A stretch of 64,000 bases of DNA from Roseibacillus sp. (GTDB lineage Bacteria > Verrucomicrobiota > Verrucomicrobiia > Verrucomicrobiales > Akkermansiaceae). The stretch is from assembly GCA_002686085.1 (NCBI GenBank), contig NZAC01000022.1:58861-122860 (forward strand), given 5' to 3'. Under the pieces are notes generated by a model that was not told the DNA's origin, did not search any database, and worked only from the letters and a program-made list of their open reading frames with translations. Shown in pieces: positions 59,628-64,000 of the stretch. Numbering within the stretch: the first letter of the stretch is position 1; every line of letters starts with the position of its first letter. The translations under genes were made by a program, and so were the position numbers.

Positions 59628-61148
59628 TCAGCAGCCGGCAGCAGGCCCTTGCTCTTTTCCTGACAGTCGTTTCTGGATTGCCTGCCAGTAGCCTGACAAA
59701 TCCTTGCGAAAGAGTAGGGCAAGAGGAGGCAGCAGAATAATCAACATCATCGTCGCGGTTGCTGCTCCCTCCAGAAATGCATTGCTTAGGGCGAGATAGG
59801 CCCGTGCAAGGGCAGCCAAGGCTCCCGCAGCCGCTATCAGCAGCAAAATGATTCCTACCTGCCGGTAGGGCATGAGCCTGAACCATCTGGTCTCCAGCAG
59901 GCGACTACAATGACACAAACAATAGGGGAAGACATAGCCCCAGAATACGATCACGGTGCCCCAGGCCGCACCTTGGAAGCCCATGTAGGACACCAGAGGA
60001 TAGCTCACCACAATGTTGAGAACCAAGGTTCCCACCGCACGCTTTAGAATAAGATCCGTTCGACTGGCCGCCTGAAAAATGGCGGCAAAAAAGACAAGGC
60101 GAGCGGGTAAAAGCAAGAGATACACCCGCAGAGGACCTGCGCTATTTTCGTAATCCTCCGAATAGAGAACCGTCATCAACTCCGGGGCAATCACGAAGAG
60201 AACTCCTCCAATCGGCAGGAGAACGACCGCGACCTTGCGCGCTGCTTTTCTCCATAAAAGAAGGGCCTCTTTCTTGTCATTACTCTTATAAAGGGCAACA
60301 AGCTCGGGAAGCACGATCGCCGTGGCAGGGACAGTGATCATCTGGATAAAAGGGATTTCCATCGCCCCATTCGAAAACACCGCAAAATCCTCCCTGCTAC
60401 ACAGCATCGACACGAGAACCTGATCGACTCCCATCGCGAGCTTTTCCAGCATCAGGGCGAGTCCTATAGGCACCGCATATTTCAGCTGACTCGACATTCC
60501 CGCAAGAGTGGGCCGGCTCCCTTTCTCTCCGGGCACCGCTCGCAGCATGAGAAACAGGCCGGAGCTCAAGACGATAATTCCTGAAATGGTTGTTGCTCCA
60601 ACCGCACCGGCAGGCCCCGCTGCAAAAAACCACACCGCTCCAACCACAAGGCCTACTCGGGCTAACCGGGTAGCCAACGTATGAAGCAACAACCATTTAA
60701 CCTTTCCCTGCACGACGAGGACCGCACTTACTGCAGTTGTCGGAAGAAAGAGAACGGGATAGAGCGCAAAGATCAGTAACGTCTCTTCCAGTTCAGGATT
60801 GGAAAACTGAAGAGCAATCAGCCGGTTTCCCCCAAGGACGAGGAAGAGAGAGAACAGACCGCCAAGGGCCCCGAGAAGGATGAGGTTTTCCAGGAGGACC
60901 GACCGAAGTCGACTTGTCTCTCCGGGAAGGAAATAAAAAAGTGCCGCAGGCAGGCCCAATCCCAGAAGCGGACCCACAAACTGGTAGACCAGAAGAGTTT
61001 GCCGATAGGTCGCATAGTCGACCTTGTCGAAGACCCGTGACAACACCGCCGCGATTGCCAGCATTCCCAGAGCCGCAACTCCTTTGCTCCCCGCAAACGC
61101 GAGAGTCTTCAATGTGCGAGACTGACTCAATTGATATGTGTTTCCCAA
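59628..61148 (-). CDS. Polysaccharide flippase (Wzx/MOP superfamily)
   Basis: 506 residues, 12-14 membrane segments. TLKTLAFAGSKGVAALGMLAIAAVLSRVFDKVDYATYRQ at the N-terminus and FSNGAMEIPFIQMITVPATAIVLPELVALYKSND in the middle are typical of Wzx/RfbX. It moves the lipid-linked repeat unit across the inner membrane for polymerisation. The start is TTG 61148. A gap of 131 bases to the discoidin gene holds no recognised feature. Confidence 0.88.
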   Translation of the reverse strand: MGNTYQLSQSRTLKTLAFAGSKGVAALGMLAIAAVLSRVFDKVDYATYRQTLLVYQFVGPLLGLGLPAALFYFLPGETSRLRSVLLENLILLGALGGLFSLFLVLGGNRLIALQFSNPELEETLLIFALYPVLFLPTTAVSAVLVVQGKVKWLLLHTLATRLARVGLVVGAVWFFAAGPAGAVGATTISGIIVLSSGLFLMLRAVPGEKGSRPTLAGMSSQLKYAVPIGLALMLEKLAMGVDQVLVSMLCSREDFAVFSNGAMEIPFIQMITVPATAIVLPELVALYKSNDKKEALLLWRKAARKVAVVLLPIGGVLFVIAPELMTVLYSEDYENSAGPLRVYLLLLPARLVFFAAIFQAASRTDLILKRAVGTLVLNIVVSYPLVSYMGFQGAAWGTVIVFWGYVFPYCLCHCSRLLETRWFRLMPYRQVGIILLLIAAAGALAALARAYLALSNAFLEGAATATMMLIILLPPLALLFRKDLSGYWQAIQKRLSGKEQGPAAGC

Positions 61149-61279
61149 AGGGAACTGACCCTGCAGGACGACTGCGATGATACTGTGCGAACCAGGCTTC
61201 GCCTGAGTTGGCTCCCGAAAAGCAACAAGATTCCCGCGTAGCTTTATCCGGGAGGTAACCCTATCCGTCCGGCTCTCCC

Positions 61280-62233
61280 CTAAGGCTCATAAACCTCTAC
61301 CTCAACGACATGGAAGTCGTTATTGGCCGTGTTACTGATCCCGTTGATCCTCACGTATCGGGCCTCGGCGTCTTCGAGACTGATCTCCTGCCACCCTTTG
61401 GCTTTTTTCTCGCTACCAACCACCTCCCAGGACTCTCCATCGACTGAAATCAGCAGACGGTATTCATACCTCCGGCTGTCCAGCTCATATAGAAGAAACC
61501 TGATCAGACCAATCGGTCTAACGGAACGAAGATCGATCGTAAAATTGCAGGGAGTGGGCCCAAACGCGAATCCCTCTCGGGTTTCGTGATCCGTTTTGCC
61601 ATCAATCATAAGGTCGGGCCTCCGGGCCCCATCAGCCCGCGCTCCCTTGGAGGCCAACGCCAGATTCTCTGATGGCTTTTTCGGCTCTTTCTCCGAGGCT
61701 GCCGAGGCTGCCATCGCCTTGACTTCAGGAAGGCTCCTGACCCTCAATTCCTCCTGCTCAACCACCAGAGCGTCCTTGATTTTTCCATTTCGAGTGAGTC
61801 TCCGCTTTTCGGCGTCGAGAGCTCGGAAATATATGCTCAGGGTGGTCTTGAGCTTTTGGCCACGAGCAGATTGGATTTCGGACAACCCCCGCTCCCATGT
61901 TTCGCGGACTCGCTTAAAGCGGTAATCTGCATCGGGAGACAATGGCCCGGGGTCTTCCCCTCCCTCAACAAGTTCGATTTCATCCAGAACCTCGGCCGCA
62001 GCCTTGAGTTTTTCAGCTCTCGCTAGCTCCCGCTTCACCTTTTTCAAGGAGTCGACGTAATTGATCCGTGCCTTCCTCGCCGCGTTCCCATACTCATCAA
62101 GTTCCGCATTCATGCGCTTCTCGAAAGAAGCCCGATACTTTTGAATGGTCTCCTCCACATCAGCAATCCCGGCCAATGTGAGACAGAGGCTCATGGCAAG
62201 AGCAAGAGGAAGCCCATTGAAGAATAGTTTCAT
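61280..62233 (-). CDS. Secreted protein with C-terminal F5/8 type C (discoidin) domain
   Basis: 317 residues. Signal peptide to about 24 (LPLALAMSLCLTLAGIA). A long helical stretch at about 25-175 is rich in Lys/Glu/Arg (FEKRMNAELDEYGNAARKARINYVDSLKKVKREL), then a discoidin-like jelly roll from about 190 (GAFAFGPT-type loop, TIDLRSVRPIGLIRFLLYELDSRRYEYRLLISVDGESWEVV; EISLEDAEARYVRI). Discoidin domains bind carbohydrates; the helical part could be a rod. In the polysaccharide cluster it might link the matrix to the cell. Confidence 0.75.
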   Translation of the reverse strand: MKLFFNGLPLALAMSLCLTLAGIADVEETIQKYRASFEKRMNAELDEYGNAARKARINYVDSLKKVKRELARAEKLKAAAEVLDEIELVEGGEDPGPLSPDADYRFKRVRETWERGLSEIQSARGQKLKTTLSIYFRALDAEKRRLTRNGKIKDALVVEQEELRVRSLPEVKAMAASAASEKEPKKPSENLALASKGARADGARRPDLMIDGKTDHETREGFAFGPTPCNFTIDLRSVRPIGLIRFLLYELDSRRYEYRLLISVDGESWEVVGSEKKAKGWQEISLEDAEARYVRINGISNTANNDFHVVEVEVYEP

Positions 62234-62301
62234 GATAAGAACGGCTTAGTCTTAATTCTCCTAGGAATTTTCATGGATTCAAGGGAATTACCGTTACCAC
62301 T

Positions 62302-62694
62302 CTAGAGTCCCAAGAACCTTTTTTTTTGGTCCTCGGTGGGCAAGAAACAATGATTTTGCCGCAGAATCCGGTGGCGATTCCGAGCGATTACCCGGTAACA
62401 GAAATCCCGGATGAAACGGGGAATACAAAGGCATATTCTGGCAGCCACTCCATATCCACGCAATCTTCTTGCGATGCGAAGAGCAGCTGTGCTGCGTTCA
62501 TAAACCTGTCCGGCCTCGAGAAGATACATCGTGTCCAGCCCGGGCGAAGGAACACCATACTCGGCCAATAATTCACAACCAGCCTCCGACTGAATAGACG
62601 CAAATTGAAAGAGGGCATCACGATCTCTTCGCAGGACAAATCTTACTACTGCGGAGCAGAAGCGGCACTCGCCATCGTAGAAAACTACAATCAT
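62302..62694 (-). CDS. DCC-family thiol-disulfide oxidoreductase-like protein (DUF393)
   Basis: 130 residues. The DUF393 motif MIVVFYDGECRFCSAVVRFVLRRDRDALFQFASIQSE carries the DGECxFC site (Cys near 11 and 14) of a thioredoxin-like fold. YLLEAGQVYERSTAALRIARRL completes it. No signal peptide. The start overlaps the DegT stop by 4 bases. Its place in the exopolysaccharide cluster is unusual; a redox role is assumed, not shown. Confidence 0.85.
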   Translation of the reverse strand: MIVVFYDGECRFCSAVVRFVLRRDRDALFQFASIQSEAGCELLAEYGVPSPGLDTMYLLEAGQVYERSTAALRIARRLRGYGVAARICLCIPRFIRDFCYRVIARNRHRILRQNHCFLPTEDQKKRFLGL

Positions 62695-63896
62695 TCCTCT
62701 ACAGGAGTTTCGATCTCCAGAAATTCACCGATCGCCGACACCACCCAGTCCTGCATCTCTCTCTCGAGCTCTGGATAGATCGGAATGCTGAGCACCTCTC
62801 CGGCCAGTTGGTGCGCGACTCCATTACCCTCCCGGCTCCTTGCTGGCAGCTCCGCAAAACACTCCTGCTGATCCATAGTGAGCGGATAGTAGACCTCACT
62901 TCCAATCTCCCTTTCCGCAAGATGCGCCCTGAGTAGATCTCGCTGCCCTGGACCTCTCACCCGCAAGGTGAACTGGTTCCAGATGTGCTCATTATGCTCA
63001 TAGCAGGCCGGAAGGACGATTCTCGCCTCGGCCAGAGCCTCCTCCTGGGCCTTGGAGCAGCAGCAATGTGCTGGAGCTGCCGGCACTACGCCCTCGAGGG
63101 CAGACAACCTCTCGAGGTAGTAGGCGGCGTTGGCCTGGCGAGCCCTGCTATAGCTGTCGTAATGGCCCATCTTCACTCTCAACAAGGCGGCCTGCAGGGG
63201 ATCCAAGCGGAAATTGCCCCCCACCTCCCGGTGGAAATACTTCGGCTTGGAGCCATGCATCCTGAGCATCCTCGCCCGCTCTGCCAGGCCGTCATCATTG
63301 CATACTACCATTCCCCCATCACCAAAACCCCCTAGGTTCTTAGAAGGGAAAAAGCTGAAGGTTCCAAAGTCTCCCATAGTTCCACATCCCTTCCCACGGT
63401 AGCGCGCTCCAATTGCCTGTGCACCATCCTCTACAACATGACATCCATGCTCCTCTGCAAGAGCCATGATTTCCTCCATCTCAGCAGACTGTCCAAACAG
63501 ATGCACCGGGATGATCGCTTTGGTTTTCTCCGTTATCTTCCTGGCTGCATCCTCCACATCGATGTTGAAGCAGACTGGGCAGGCGTCCACGAACACTGGG
63601 GTTGCTCCCAAGCGCGCGATACACCCGGCGGTCGCAAAGAAGGTAAAGGTCGGACAAAGCACTTCATCTCCAGGTCCAACATCCAGCGCCATCAGGGCCA
63701 CCAGAATGGCATCCGTGCCCGAGGACACTCCAATTCCGTGCCTCGCACCAACGAAGTCCGCTACCTCTTTCTCGAACGCCTCCACTTCGGGACCCATGAT
63801 AAATCGGCCTGACTGCAGCACTCGGCTAAAGGCAGCAGTCAGCTCTTCTTCGAGTGGGAGATTCTGTGCGTTGACGTCTAGAAGTGATACTTTCAT
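62691..63896 (-). CDS. DegT/DnrJ/EryC1-type PLP sugar aminotransferase
   Basis: 401 residues. MKVSLLDVNAQNLPLEEELTAAF at the start, then FEKEVADFVGARHGIGVSSGTDAILVALMAL, VEDGAQAIGARYRG and the PLP lysine in FSFFPSKNLGGFGDGGMVV near 190. It would make an amino-sugar nucleotide (4-amino or 3-amino type) for the repeat unit. Odd: an insertion at about 270-300 (AHCCCSKAQEEALAEARIVLPACYEH) with three consecutive Cys, which most family members lack. Overlaps the DUF393 gene by 4 bases. Confidence 0.9.
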   Translation of the reverse strand: MKVSLLDVNAQNLPLEEELTAAFSRVLQSGRFIMGPEVEAFEKEVADFVGARHGIGVSSGTDAILVALMALDVGPGDEVLCPTFTFFATAGCIARLGATPVFVDACPVCFNIDVEDAARKITEKTKAIIPVHLFGQSAEMEEIMALAEEHGCHVVEDGAQAIGARYRGKGCGTMGDFGTFSFFPSKNLGGFGDGGMVVCNDDGLAERARMLRMHGSKPKYFHREVGGNFRLDPLQAALLRVKMGHYDSYSRARQANAAYYLERLSALEGVVPAAPAHCCCSKAQEEALAEARIVLPACYEHNEHIWNQFTLRVRGPGQRDLLRAHLAEREIGSEVYYPLTMDQQECFAELPARSREGNGVAHQLAGEVLSIPIYPELEREMQDWVVSAIGEFLEIETPVEE

Positions 63897-63949
63897 CGGA
63901 CTATGCGGGAAGGTGGTCTTGGGGTTGGCGGGACAAACAGGCGGCCGTA

Positions 63950-64000
63950 TCAGCCAGTCGCCCGGTGTTGGAGATAGGAAGGAAGGACCTGCTCGATTTC
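63950..64000 (-). CDS. C-terminal end of another gene (partial, tentative)
   Basis: The minus strand from the window edge reads EIEQVLPSYLQHRATG then TGA. Only 16 residues are visible, so the function is unknown. Position and strand suggest one more gene of the exopolysaccharide cluster, 53 bases before the DegT gene. Confidence 0.35.
   Translation of the reverse strand, partial: EIEQVLPSYLQHRATG

Noticed and set aside
1-64000. CRISPR arrays, insertion sequences, prophage, integrase-linked islands
   Set aside because: No direct-repeat arrays, transposase or integrase reading frames seen in the window.

Overview
The window reads as chromosome of a Verrucomicrobiota-type bacterium (inference). 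The pointers are a PSD1-type/DUF1501 secreted pair, ThuA, an H-X9-DG pilin-like protein, an azurin/propeller pair, a TolB-propeller/M28/PDZ peptidase and an exosortase next to an exopolysaccharide locus. Coding density is high. I see one tRNA, no rRNA, no CRISPR array and no insertion sequence.

Layout. 1-11 kb: end of a PSD1-type gene, DUF1501 protein, kbl, lysC, ThuA protein, pilin-like protein, hom, an OmpA/TonB-like envelope protein, an unknown gene and trpC. 11-15.3 kb: tRNA-Gly with a strong hairpin behind it, a GreA/GreB-like factor, a copper-protein/propeller pair and an NlpC/P60-like protein. 15.3-20.8 kb: recO, then a nucleoside uptake and breakdown operon (nupC-xapX-deoA-deoB-deoD). 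20.8-28 kb: a lipoprotein, prfB with its programmed +1 frameshift, an SHD1-like gene broken by an in-frame TGA, a PelD-like membrane protein and the large M28 peptidase. 28-43 kb: trmD, yicC, ROK kinase and PIG-L deacetylase, hemB, cysS, an ion channel, rlmN, ssb, rpsF, pth, rplY and prs. 43-64 kb: a minus-strand exopolysaccharide cluster of about 18 genes. It holds a DegT aminotransferase, flippase, glycosyltransferases, an FkbM methyltransferase, two sulfotransferases, two Wzy-like polymerases, an exosortase with EpsI, a GT-C enzyme with a polyprenyl-phosphate phosphoribosyltransferase-like protein, and the initiating sugar-phosphate transferase.

How it works together. The nucleoside operon would import nucleosides, split them by phosphorolysis and isomerise the pentose phosphate. 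The polysaccharide cluster holds initiation, assembly, decoration (sulfate, methyl), flipping and polymerisation functions. The exosortase pair suggests sorted proteins anchored in that matrix, but no sorted substrate lies in the window.

The most striking non-gene signal is promoter placement. For about ten genes (kbl, thuA-like, hom, ompA-like, the 9356 gene, yicC, the M28 peptidase, the 37854 lipoprotein, rlmN, ssb) a sigma70-like -10 box sits only 5-11 bases before the start codon, so the mRNAs are predicted to be leaderless or nearly so. Several of these starts are GTG or TTG. The second is the gene directly after prfB: its frame continues past a TGA for 56 more codons, and an SECIS-like hairpin follows the TGA.
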